Part shown: piece by piece, positions 1 through 11,764 of the stretch
Layout: each line of letters begins with the position of its first letter
Numbering within the stretch: position 1 is the stretch's first letter
NCBI RefSeq assembly: GCF_001653235.2
Contig: NC_035793.1
Location: 806,001 to 870,000, forward strand
Direction of reading: 5' to 3'
DNA length: 64,000 nt
From: Pochonia chlamydosporia 170
Taxonomy: Eukaryota > Ascomycota > Sordariomycetes > Hypocreales > Clavicipitaceae
The notes under the pieces: model-generated
Databases searched by the model: none
Told to the model about the DNA's origin: nothing
The model's input: only the letters and a program-made list of their open reading frames with translations
Made by a program: the position numbers and the translations under genes

Positions 1-694
1 CGACGACGACGAGTCGCAAGGGTCTGAGCTGGTTGCCTGGACTCACAGTAAACTTGCCTTGCTGTGGCTCTTACACTGGTTCCCCCACTCCACCATCTTT
101 TGCTGTGGACCAAGTTGGACCACCAACTGAGAAGTCTCATTGAATCATCCATTCTCAAAGCTCCAGTCGAAGACGAGCAAAGTGAGGGTCCCCCGCTGAC
201 GTCGACACCCGCCCGCCCCAGAACCACTCAAGTGCTCCAACAAAAGCTGTCGTGGATCGGCTGGTTACAACCCTCCGGGACACTGCGCAACTTGACGCCT
301 CAGCCTCTTCTGCTCCGCCTGCGTCCATTTGCCCATTTGCCTCCTCCCAGGTGCGCGTCATATTTCTTGCACTTCATAGTGATCCGCCACCATTCACACC
401 CAATCTTACAATACCATCATCCGGAGCTCCGCGCTCGTCACATCGATTGCTCTGAAGGAGTTGAACGACACCGCCTTCTCTGTCCGTGCTTGGGCTTTGC
501 AGGAGTTCCCTAGCTATCATCCCCGCTTCTTCCAAGCTGACGAAAGCCCTCTTCCAAACTCTCCGCATCCTCTCATCGCGTCTCTGCCCCACACTCGACG
601 ACAAGAATTCATTGTATATTGAATAACGACCTCAACTAGCCACGGCAGACGTGTCACAGGGCCGTCTGTGTCGCGGGATATATCCTACACCGCC
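1..694. other. upstream region of BBC1, no gene supported
   Basis: This stretch is pyrimidine-rich, particularly from about 280 to 600, as is common in fungal promoters and 5' leaders. The open frames in it are short, overlap on both strands and look like no protein family. It most likely holds the promoter and 5' UTR of the SH3-protein gene that starts at 695. Confidence 0.5.
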
Positions 695-3600
695 ATGCCC
701 GCACCCTTCCGTGTCAAAGCTCTCTACGAGTACTCCTCGCCCCACGAAGATGACCTCAACTTTGGGGCCGGCCAAATCATCACTGTCAATGATGAGGAGG
801 ATGACGATTGGTACGGCGGCGATTACATTGACGACAATGGCGTGAAGAAGGAAGGCATATTCCCTCGTAACTTCGTTGAAAAGTTCGAGCCTACTGCCCC
901 GCCCCGGCCGACAAGATCGCGAGCCAAGAAGGAGCCGGAAGCTCATCCACCAGAAGAAGTTGCTGCGCCGGCACCGCCTCCGCCTGCGCCAGTTGATGAG
1001 CCTGAGCCGGAAGCCGAGGTCGAAAAGGCAGAAGAACATGAACCTGAACCTGAACCTGCTCCGGCCGAGCGCCCTGTCCCGATTGTTCCAGTACCAATAC
1101 AAACCAAGGCCCCGGAACCATCATCTCCCGTGGCGGCTACATCACCACCGGCGGCTGCTCCCCGGCAAGCTGATGCCCCAGCCGCGAAGTCCAAGCCAGG
1201 TCCGCCTCCAGTTTCCGAAAAACCCTCGAGTAACTCGTTCAAGGACCGAATCGCGGCCTTCAATAAACCCGCAGCGCCACCCGTTGCTCCGTTTAAACCC
1301 AGCGGTTTAGGCGCGGGTGGTGGCTCATCCGGATTCGTGAAAAAGCCTTTCGTTGCGCCTCCTCCCAGTCGCAATGCATATGTGCCGCCTCCGCGAGAAA
1401 AGCCGAGTACAAACATTTATCGCCGCGAGGAGGATCCCGAAATCAAAGAAAGGGAGGCCGAAGTCCAAGGTCAAGCCGAGAAAGCCGGTTTAGTTCCTGG
1501 CGAGCATCCTCAAGAAGGTGGCGAAGAGGACCAACCAAAGCCTACCAGCTTGAAAGAGCGTATCGCTTTGCTACAGAAGCAACAACTGGAACAGGCTCAG
1601 CGTCATGCTGATGCCGCAGCCAGGAAAGAGAAGCCGAAGAAGCCGGCAAAGAAGAAGCCAGAAGCTGCCCCAGCCCCTTCTGCCGAAGGAGATGTAGAGG
1701 GCGACAAAGGTCCCGAAGAAGGACCTTTGTCACCTTCTTTGGAAAGGGTTGAAACCGAAGAGTCCCAGGCTAGAACCTCGACAGATGATGCTCAAGCCCG
1801 GGCACCTCCGCCAAGGCGAAGGGCATCTAAAGGTCCTGCGGTCAGTGAGTCGCATGACGGCAACGAAGCCGATATGTCCGGCGCTGGTGACACCACAGAG
1901 GGACAAGATGATACGACTGAGCGTGAAGATAATGAAGAGATCTCACGACACATATCGCGTGTTCCAACGACATCTACTACTGCTACAGCTGGTCCCCACG
2001 GCGGTAAGGAAGAAGGGAATGCGGAAGAAGAAGAAGAAGAGGAGGACGAGGAGGAGGAAGAAGGGGAAGACGAAGAAGACGTCGATCCTGAAGTAAAGCG
2101 AAAAGAGGAACTCAGGGCCCGAATGGCAAAGATGAGCGGCGGCATGGGCTTCCATGGCATGTTTGGGGCTCCTATGCCTCCAATGGCCAAAGCTCCACCC
2201 AAAAAGAAGTCAGCTAAACCAGCCGAACCGTCTGGAGCCGGTGACGATGGCCAGGAAACAGCCTCTCGCGCAGCACCCCCAGTCCCGACGCCGATGGCTC
2301 TGCCTGGTATGGGCAGTGCTCTTGCTTCTGGTCGGAGCCATCAGGAGGAGGAAGAAGCAGAAGAGGAAGATGAGGACGCTGATGGTGATGAAGCCACTCC
2401 AGTTCCATCAAGGACGGTACCTCCTCCAATTCCTGCAAGAGAACAGGCGAGTAATGAAGAAGACGAAGACGAGGAGGGTGTGACAACCCCAGCACCTATT
2501 TCTGAAGCCATTTGTATGTGTGAATACTTCATTTCGGTTTGCCGCGTCCCTGAGCTAATGCTGGCACAGCACCCCGTCGTAGTATAAGCGGTCCTCCACC
2601 TATTCCCGGTGGTCGACCTGCACCTCCACCGGTGCCTACAGAGAGTATGGATAAACGTTTTCCACACGTTCTTCATTTGGCAGATATACTGATATGATGT
2701 ATTGTAGCTCGTGCACCACCACCACCTCCTCCATCTGATATTAAGTCTCCCACCGAGGGATCTGAATCAGACGACGAGCTTTCCGGGGGAGCAAAGGAGA
2801 AAGACCCGGAACAATCAGGCACCCAAACAAGACGTTTACCTCCAATGCCACCAGCACCTGCCGCTCTCCCTCCCCGATCACCACCACAGTCTCCCCGCGG
2901 GGATGACGCATCAGCGGGAGCTCAAAGTAAGCGAACCAGTCGACCGCCACCCCCGATTCCAGGGTCGGCGCCGGCACCTCCTCCGGCCTCGAGCCGTCCA
3001 CCACCACCACCACCTCCTGGCAGCTTGAGCCGGCAGGCAACCGCAGATGTTCCTCCGGCTACACCAACACGACCGCCACAGGCGGGAGAGGAGGAAGACG
3101 AAGAAGTTACCGAGTATGAAGGAGATTATGATACCGATATTGCTTCCAGCGTTCCTCACAAGGATGCGCTGAAGGCACACGCCCGAGATTCGAGCACGGA
3201 TGATAACACCCTCACGTCCCCGATTCGAGAGGCTCCTCCAAATCTTCCGCCTCCCATCCCCTCGACAGCAGCCCCCCGAGCAGTCCCACCTCCTATCCCC
3301 AGTCAGCCTCCTCCAGATAATAAGCGACGCTCAGTTGATGTTCCTCGCGCAGCTCCGCCTCCACCACCTCCTCCAAAGGAATCCGCGCCCACGACAGCTC
3401 CAGAGGGAGGCGACTACGACCCATACAACTATTCTTCACCTCCTCCGATGGGATCTAGTTACAGTCACAAGACGCCAAAAATTGACGAAGAGGATGCATA
3501 CTTCCCTGGACCAGCTGCAGCAGTACAGGCATCTCCCCCTGAACGCCGTGCTCCACCCTCCGCACCGCCAGCCCGTCCTAGCAATAAGCAGTCTGTAGAT

Positions 3601-4437
3601 ATTCCAAGGACAAGCACAAGTAATAGAAGGTCCATGGATGCACACAGACCTTCTGTTGAGTCAGACTTTATTGCGAATGATGTTGACCTTGGTGTCCAAA
3701 GCGGATGGTGGCGGCAGACGAACCAGGTCCCACCCGTCTTCCAGGGACGAAAGGACATTCACTTTGAAAGCGAGGAGACTACTACAACCAACCAAGGTTC
3801 CAAGACGGTCATCACACGGGACGTCTTTGTGCTCTTCCAGGACTACTCACAAACTGTGGTTACGGTTCGATACGACCCGTACGACCCATCGGATGTACAG
3901 TTGGAACAAAAGCACGAGCAACCGCCGCGATCACTTCGCCAGGACCAGATGGAAGAGTTTTATGAGCGATATGGTAGACAAATCTCAGAGGCAGCCACTT
4001 CCAGAAAGGACACCGTTGTTAGTGACGGCACGCCGCAAGGTTTTGTGATGGAGCTATTACGGCCGTTGAGCGGTGCGCTCCCCCCCGTTGGCACACGTTC
4101 ATACGGTGCTCTAGTCTACGCCAACATGGCGAATGCTTCTACACAACAGCAAGACGTGATCCGAGCGGGAGACATTATATCATTCCGGAACGCCAAATTC
4201 CAAGGCAAGCATGGACCCATGCACGCCAAGTACTCGGCAGAGGTTGGCAAGCCGGATCACGTTGCGGTAGTCGCCGAGTGGGACGGAACAAAGAAAAAGG
4301 TTCGCGCATGGGAGCAAGGAAGGGAGAACAAGAAGGTCAAGCTGGAGAGCTACAAGCTGGACGATCTGAGGAGCGGCGAAGTCAAGATTTGGAGAGTCGT
4401 CCCACGAACTTGGGTCGGGTGGAACATCCAGCCATAG
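695..4437 (+). CDS. Bbc1/Mti1-type SH3 protein of cortical actin patches
   Basis: The family binds type I myosin tails and restrains Las17/WASP-driven Arp2/3 actin assembly at endocytic sites. I read three exons, 695-2513, 2570-2644 and 2708-4437, with GT..AG introns of 56 and 63 nt that keep the frame; the product is 1207 residues. The first ATG at 695 opens directly into an SH3 domain (about residues 4-68) with the signatures ALYEY, DDWYGG and GIFPRNFVE. A long disordered middle follows, rich in Pro, Glu and Lys, with a nearly pure Glu/Asp run encoded around 2024-2090 and many polyproline motifs, as expected of a scaffold that itself binds SH3 domains. From about residue 960 to the end lies the conserved C-terminal Bbc1 domain, beginning SGWWRQTNQVPP and ending near KIWRVVPRTWVGW. 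The domain order and size suit filamentous-fungal Bbc1. The identification is firm; the myosin partnership is inferred from yeast. Confidence 0.9.
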
Positions 4438-7400
4438 TGGAGTTGGAGAACCAGTCGCTCGGGATGGCTACCTGAAGTCCAAGTAAATGTCTGGACAGAC
4501 TGGCCAAATTGAAGCAAGCTCAGATGCACGGAGTATGGTTGGACGGATCAACTGATCCGTCAGGTAGCAGTACGAACATTGTCTATTTTTCCTGTCACGC
4601 ATAGCATAGTTGTTAGAAACCTCTCGTAGGACTATATAATTACGCAACCATCTCAGCTGTACGGCGCATTACCCGTCCATTTTTCGTCCAAGTCAAGGAG
4701 TAGTCAACGTGATTACTGCCATTGTCCAATCACAAAAGTCTACCCTCTGTCCGAAGCTTGGGCATCAATGCCCAACAGGAGTACATGATGCACCGTGTCT
4801 GATGCGCACGTACATGGCCGACAATAAGGAAATCCCATCCGATAAAGGAGCTTTGTCTACGTTGCCGGACTAGCTGTCTGTTGGAGCATGACATATTGTC
4901 ATTTTCGTTGGCTACGGCACGATACGGAAGTGGCTCCCGTGATGAAGTTGGGCATGTAGGGTTACGACATTGTTACTTGTTATGATTTTGCGTGTCATTC
5001 ATTCTAAATTTGTGAGTCAGCGAATGAGGGATTGATAGCCTCACTGGAGTAGTTGGATACGAACCAGACATGAACCAACATACTTTGTGTTCTTCGATGA
5101 TCACCCCCGTACTTTATGCACTGGATTTGCTTGCCTGCAGCCGACATTGACATTGGCGCTGGGGGTTTTCAACGTGGGCATGCCTGGGTATATCGATTGG
5201 CCAGTGGCAAAAGGAGTCGCATGCAACATTGAAGAGACCCAACCTTTCGTGTCGTTAGTTGGATGCTGGTGGACGGCCGGAGACGCTCCAAGGGCGTATC
5301 GTCCACACACAACGCTTCCAATTGTCCCATGCCACTGGTCCCAAAAGTCCATCACTCGAGCCGTGTTTGGGGGGTTGCATGTGTCGAAAGCTGCCATGTT
5401 CCCGCGACCCAATAGGGTGGAAGCGCGATGTCGCGGGAGGAAGCGAGCACGAGGCGAGCAGCGAAAAAAGTGCATCAAATGTGTAGCCTGGTGTACTTCG
5501 GGGCTTTGGGAAAGTTGGAGGCGAATCAGGAGCCGACACGCGACTAACACCTAGGGCCACTGCCTGATACGCCGCAGTCTGGTCTTGTGGTGAGAGAGTT
5601 TTGCTTTGAAGTTGGGCTGTAAGGCACCAAATATGGTATTGGTTTTGATGCGGAATAGAGAATGAGTAAATTAGATTGGAGTGGATGTGATCAATATTGA
5701 TGAAGTTGATTTGTCTCTGGTGGTTGTGATCGGCCAGCCAGCGTCCTTGATTTGGGTCGAGATATAATTGTGTGTAAGCCAATGCTTCATGCCGCTACCA
5801 CTTTCTGCCTACCACATCATCTCAAGTTGTCCAGGAGGCATATCGGTCCGACGCTTCTAGAAATGAGCGATTTAGATCATCTCATACCTCCTTCGATCCG
5901 GAGCTTCGGCCGCAACTGCGGTTGATTTCTCCTGGGCATCAAGATGCAATCAATGCCTTGCTTGGTTGGATGGACATTTTACAAATCAAAACAGATACTT
6001 TTTAAGGAGCCGTGTGTCAAATGCTCTTTTGCCCATCATGTATGCATTCAGGCAATTAGTGCCAAGTGTTCTCTCAGAAGCACCCTGACATCAGATGACA
6101 GGTGGTCGTGCCGGGCACCGTTGATTCACCATGTTGGCGTCGATGCCACACTGGATGTGATGAGCGAATGACACCAGACAACATGCGTTCATACATATCG
6201 CTGTTGAGGAGAAATCTCGAACTCTAGGCTCTGTAAAGTGAACCGTTTGCACCAAACGAGCAAGCCGCCAATGCAAAGCGCAGATGTAGATGCATGCAGG
6301 TAGCAACAGAACGCGGGGGAGGCAAATCGACCAGAATCGCCCAGACTATCTTCATTCCGCCTCGTTGGAACTGTGGTGCACTGGTACTTCTCCTTAGCTA
6401 CCTTTGTCTAGTAGCTTGAGCTTGATCAATCCAAGGACGCATCTGCACGGGCCGCCACTAGCTCGATTTCATATGATAATACGGGAATGACTTCCAAGGT
6501 AGGTTGAAGTAATCTGAGGCTTGTGAATGTCACGAGACCAAGGATGAGAGTGAGACTAATGTCTGGTTCATCGTGGCGAGGGTAAACAAGTTGGCTGAAC
6601 TCCTTAGATGCCTTGTGTTCAAGCCGAAATTGTGCACATGAGCCCTCCCAGACAGCATTTCATGCCTTTCCCAATTAAGGAAGAAAGACAAGTAAATGAA
6701 TAAAAAGAACAATGATGATCGTCTGCCTCGGCATGCTTCGGACTGATGCCAATCACTAACAATAGGTGTCAAAGTTGAGCTCAATGCAACGACATTGCAA
6801 AGTGTCTAAGACTTGTAAACTTTTGTAATCCTGGAGCATTTTGATGCTGAGGTGAAATTCAAAGCTCAAAACGACGGTCGGTCGGTTGATGTGGTCCAAG
6901 CTCCCACCTTCCCTTCAGTGTGCCACGCCCATTTGATACATCCAAGTGCTGTGACAGTGTCCAAATCATTCAGCGACGTAACCGTAACGGTTCAGATGGA
7001 CCATCTTTACACCGCGTCACCTCTGGAGACAGCCAGTATTGGCTTGCCTAGGTGCCTAGTTGCAAAACCAGAGTGCGAACACCGCCATATGCGACATCAC
7101 TGAGCGACCAGTTGACTATTTGTGTAGCTGTAGCTTCATAACTGAGGCGCTAAGGTGTAGTGTGGTTGAACGGGCTGACGCAGGTCATGGCCACCCACCC
7201 GTTTCGGGAACCGGATGCTTTCTGGTCAACTGCCCGACGCTATTCTGTGAGAACTCAGACAGCAGAATGGGACGTCGGAGATTTGAACAACGCTTATTCT
7301 CCGTGCCTGCGAATGGCTGGTATGCGGGAGAGACAAGAAAAGTTGAGTCTGCCAGAACGCCGGCTGCCCTAGATATTTCCAAACCGCTGTAAGGAACCAG

Positions 7401-9704
7401 CTGAAGGAAGCAATCGCCTCGGCAGAGAGCAACGGGTAATGCACAAATGGAGAGACCGATGAAAAAAAACCTCCCCGTCACAGTTACGTCTGGAAAGACC
7501 AGTAAACGGGCCTTCTTTTGCTGGTCGACAGTGGCACTGATCTGGCCCATTTCCTAGGATGCTGAGGATCAAATCCTGTACGCTTCCGTCACCGGTTCAC
7601 GGCGAAATCACAGGCAGAACCGTGCATCACACACAACCAGAATGGTTGAAGCCCAGCGGCATGGAGTAGGAGATGTTCAAGATCCTAGTTCAAGGGTCGC
7701 TCACCCCGTAACATTGTTCTTGAGCGTTTGATTTCATGGAGTTTACCTTGACCAGCCAAGGCTGAGCAATTGGTCATCTCGACTGACTGAGAGACAGCGC
7801 CTGTCAGGCGTTTTTGAAGGCGACCAATTACTCCAGTCTACACAGCAAAACACATGATCCGTTCACGGGCATTTTCGTACTCCTTTTGATTATATGACGC
7901 TGAACATTTCATTTAGGCCCTTCTTTGTACTGCTGCGTGCGACGAGCTGGTCAACCAGCAGGTGCATGTTTGCACGAATGGTGTCGCCATTGACGTCGCC
8001 AAACAGCCGATGATGGGGTGATATGCTTCTGTGTCATGTTGCTTTGCATGACACCAGCACTTGCAGGCGACATGCTAGTAGTCAACTTTCCAACGGAAAC
8101 ATGGTAACCAAAGAGTCCGAGTGAGAGCAACGTAGTCGCAAGTTCTGAGCTCGGTCCATTCTGAGTCTCACGCCACATTGACGGGATTTCATTTCGATTT
8201 CTTCCGTGACTGCCTTACAGTACTGTGAGCGACTCTGATCGGCCAACACGTAAGACGCATGTTGACCCTGTCCATTGGCCGGGCCACTGTGGCCTTGGGC
8301 TGTTTTGGCGTTTGAATATCTCCAGCCTCAGTTCATTGAAAGGGCACCGAGGCTTCTCGTTCCGAGGCTTGCAGCCTGGATGACTACTATTGCAGCGAAA
8401 TTCAGTGCTTGGCGGGGAATTTTGCAACCCGCCTGCTCAGCCTCCCTTGCCTTCTCGTTTGGCTTTTGTTTCCCGATTTAGGCACTCATGTCGGACTCTC
8501 GGTGCTGTCTCAGCAGAAGCTGAACGGTAATCCACCGGGGAGAGGTGGAAACAGAGTTCATTTGTTGCTTAAACAGTCACTGCCTCCATCAGTCATACGT
8601 GTTCTTGACACCAGACTTGTTGCCGCGTGCACGTACCCAGGTAATGTGCCCTGGGAGCCAGATTCCAAATGGTTGGATCCTGTTGAGCAGCCTGATCATG
8701 CTGGGCATTTGTCCGTATCGTTCGGTTGATAGGGATTTTCTCCTGCCACCTAAGGAGCACCCCTCAGCACAATGTGAGGCAATTCCTATCCATTGGTGGC
8801 CATTCAAATTTCAGAGGCGTCTTCGGCGTGCAAGCAAAGGTCAGGGAAGAGCACGCGGACTACCCAACTGGAGCTGCAGCCAGCACACCAGACCAGATGT
8901 CAGATGTGCCCAAGAATTGGTCTCCGGTGGTGTTGTACCTCCCAGGACACGGAGAGTAGGAGAGTAGGGGCGAAAAAACGGTGCGGCCCGGTACATGGCC
9001 CCATTAGGGAGCTGACCAAGACTTTCGGAAAGCCTTTCTGACTCTTGCGGGTGCTGGGTGGCATTTGAATGACGCTCTTAGTGGTGTGTGAGAATGGAGA
9101 TGCCCTGATCATGGTTAGTACCCTGCATGCCTCGGAGCGTGTACCGGGGGTTTCCTCATACTGCCACTCACACCACCCCCCGGTCGGGTCTTCTGCAACT
9201 GACGAAAAAAGCCGATGAGGACGACGACGCGGCGGTTCCCCATTTTGGGTGGCTTGGTGGTTGTCGCTGAGGTTGATTTGGCCTTGTTCCCGGTCTGTGT
9301 GCTGCATGCTTTACAATGTACAAGTAAGGTTCGATTGAACATGTAAGGCATCACTTCAAATTACTCATGTCCAGGTTCGGTCCATGTGGGAAAAGAGGAG
9401 TCCAACTTGGCTTGTTCGCGACTTCCCATTTTGTCCAACGCCATATATAATTTATCTTGAGGCCCTCCTTCCCCAGCTTCCCCATTCAATAAGTCATTTG
9501 TTCCTTCCATGTTTACCCATCCCACTTCCTACATTCAATACACCTGACGGCTTAAACTTGGGTCTGGTTTGAATTCACCATTCGGTTCACAGTTGTTGAA
9601 GTACCAGATTCTTCTTGTTCAATACGAACTGTGAACACTACCCACCTCATCCCCCTTCGCAGTCTCATGCTCAGTGCTCAACTCTAAAAGCCAAGTACAC
9701 TGCT
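4438..9704. other. 5.2 kb intergenic region without a supported gene
   Basis: I looked on both strands for conserved domains, long uninterrupted frames and splice-linked exons and found none. The longest frames (about 450-530 nt around 5.1-5.8 kb and 8.5-9.0 kb) overlap one another in opposite directions, mostly lack ATG starts and have no recognisable motif. No terminal repeats or transposase remnants were seen. It may hold a long promoter for the gene at 9705 or an untranslated RNA; the sequence alone does not decide. Confidence 0.5.
9444..9450 (+). promoter_or_regulatory. possible TATA box
   Basis: A TATATAA motif lies about 255 nt upstream of the ATG at 9705 and is followed by a C/T-rich stretch (about 9460-9540) of the kind often seen near fungal transcription starts. 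It is the best core-promoter candidate for the next gene, judged by motif and spacing only. Confidence 0.3.
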
Positions 9705-11383
9705 ATGGCGGCGACTGCACGCAAACTCCCCACGAACAGTACCAAATCACAAACACCCAGGAAAATGCCCAATCAACCAACGTCCCCACGGTCATCGTGC
9801 GCCTCATCTGCATCCTCTGCACGGACGAGTGAACTGTCTACAGCTTATGTTCTCTCAAGGTCTTATGATGCCCCTTCAACCTACCGTCGAGGAGCCACAA
9901 CAAGCAAGTCAAATCGAGAGAGGAGGACCGACAACGAAAACAATGACGAAAATAGTCGTCGAAATCGCCACAGCAGACCCCAAGAAAAGATGATGCGACA
10001 GGAGGAGCAAGAGGTGCCACCGCCCACCATTACTTACTTTCCACCCTCACCTTCAGCGTCCATGCTCTCTGTCAACACCTACGACTCTCGATTTTCCGAA
10101 TCCGGTCTTGAACATGACCTTACAGATGACAACTCATTTGGCTGTGAGCCTGAGCCGGTTCGACTTCCCGCGGCTGAGGATGCTTCTATTCCGCTAGTTC
10201 TTCCTCCGTACCGCACGGGACCTACTGAGCCCTCGGTCAAGCCTTCGGATCCTTACACATTTAGTCGCTTGTTCCCCTCAATGAACCGCCTTTCTATTCG
10301 TCACGACGATAGCACCTCAGATGGGAATATGAATCTTCGGGTCGAGACGTTGGTAGTGCCTGGTTCACCCCCTGGTAGCGGTCCCGGCCCCATCTTGGGC
10401 TCTCGACGCCGACCTGCTACGGTTCAACTATTTCATCTGCGCATGCATGATCTGGCAAATCGTGACTTTTCTTTCCGTCGATATTGCCGCGAGTCTGGTC
10501 GGGAAGTATGCTTCTCCAAGCGTGCTTACACCAAGTCTTCTGCTTCTCGTGGTGGTATTCATAACTCAGTTTCGTCAGCCTTACGATCTGTCAAGTCACC
10601 TTTCCGACGCTCGGACGCCTCCAACTCCTCCTTCTTCTCTCTCAAGGCATCGTCGGCGTCACGACGTCCCTCCACAGCTAGCACCATGACGGCCAAGTCG
10701 TCCGCATCATCTTGTGGCGACACCGAAATCTCTGACAACGCATCCGGATATATGGCTGTGAAGGCACCGTCGACTCTTTTAGTACCTACCGATTCTATCA
10801 AACTCGAGTTTAGCAACTACGCCCGCGTTGAAGTCTCCCGTCGCAGCTCAAAGCGTTACGAATTTGAGTGGTGGGGCCACAAATACGCTTGGAAGAGAGC
10901 AGTGGACAAGACGCTCAACACTTTTTCTTTCCACCTCATGCGCGATGACCAGGACGAGCCGGTTGCACATATTGTGCAGGAAATGCGAAGCCCGAGTCAA
11001 ATCGACGCAGATGAACGAGCTGGTGGTTGGATCCCGCCTTGTTACATGTGGATTAGCGACCAGTCTGTTCTTGAAGCCATGACGGACGTAGCTGAGTAAG
11101 TCAACCAACAGGATTTCGCATTCATTGCTCATAATCAGAAACTAACCATTTCAGTGTTATTGTCTCTACCGGTCTCATGGCCCTGGTGGATGATTGCATT
11201 CGCGAGCGTTGGCAATCCAAGAAATCCATCTCCGGCTCGGACCGGCGCCGGGTCAGAGAGCCCCACCTCGGCACCGACCAGGTCAAGGATGCGCAGCCAT
11301 CCGTTGGCCGTGGCTTGTTCAGTCGTCGTGGTCAGCAATCCGGCAAGCCGTTTCGATTGGGAAAGGCAGTTGCCGTCTATTGA
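9705..11383 (+). CDS. uncharacterised protein with conserved C-terminal domain
   Basis: Two exons, 9705-11095 and 11155-11383, join across a 59-nt GT..AG intron to give 539 residues. The start is the first in-frame ATG; the frame is open upstream but has no earlier ATG. Residues 1-230 are Ser/Thr/Arg-rich and probably disordered. Folded sequence begins near residue 233 (LFHLRMHDLANRDFSFRRY), is broken by a Ser-rich insert around 285-350, and resumes at about 365 with alternating beta-strand-like segments, including RYEFEWWGHKYAWKR and FSFHLMRDD, then a helix-like close VIVSTGLMALVDDCIRERW. Alternating strands ending in one C-terminal helix resemble tubby-like/LOR barrels, and the closing segment resembles that of the protein at 59798-60394. 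This is only a structural guess, and I assign no function. The tail after about residue 480 is basic and low-complexity. Confidence 0.8.
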
Positions 11384-11764
11384 AATGATTCGACAGTCAG
11401 GGGTTATTGCGTAGCAGAAGGGGTTTTAATTACGGCATGTATGTACGATGTACATTGAACTTATCACGGCATGAAGGCATAAGAGCATGGTTGCATATTT
11501 GCATAGGTACTGGCGCGGCGTTGGGAGTGTACTTTGAGCACAGGTTGCTTTCCTTTGTACATCATCATGGATATGAAGCGTTTTGGCATTGGTAACAAAT
11601 CCCATGAACCTAATTAGTCACAATACTACAGACGAACGGCATGGTATATCTATTTTACTGTAACTGCTGCTATCATAATAGTCCTTGTCATAACATCCTA
11701 AGTCATCATAACCATACGTCCAACACGGTTCAACGGCACAATCACGATACAGTTGAGTGGATTT
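11384..11764. other. convergent 3' intergenic spacer
   Basis: About 380 nt separate the stop of the uncharacterised gene on the left from the stop of GCP4, which is transcribed toward it. The stretch is fairly AT-rich and should contain both 3' UTRs and polyadenylation signals. No repeat or RNA gene was seen. Confidence 0.5.

Noticed and set aside
5087..5782. Overlapping open frames on both strands, 150-175 codons
   Set aside because: They are antisense to one another, the plus-strand one lacks an ATG start at its listed beginning, and none has a recognisable motif or coding-like composition.
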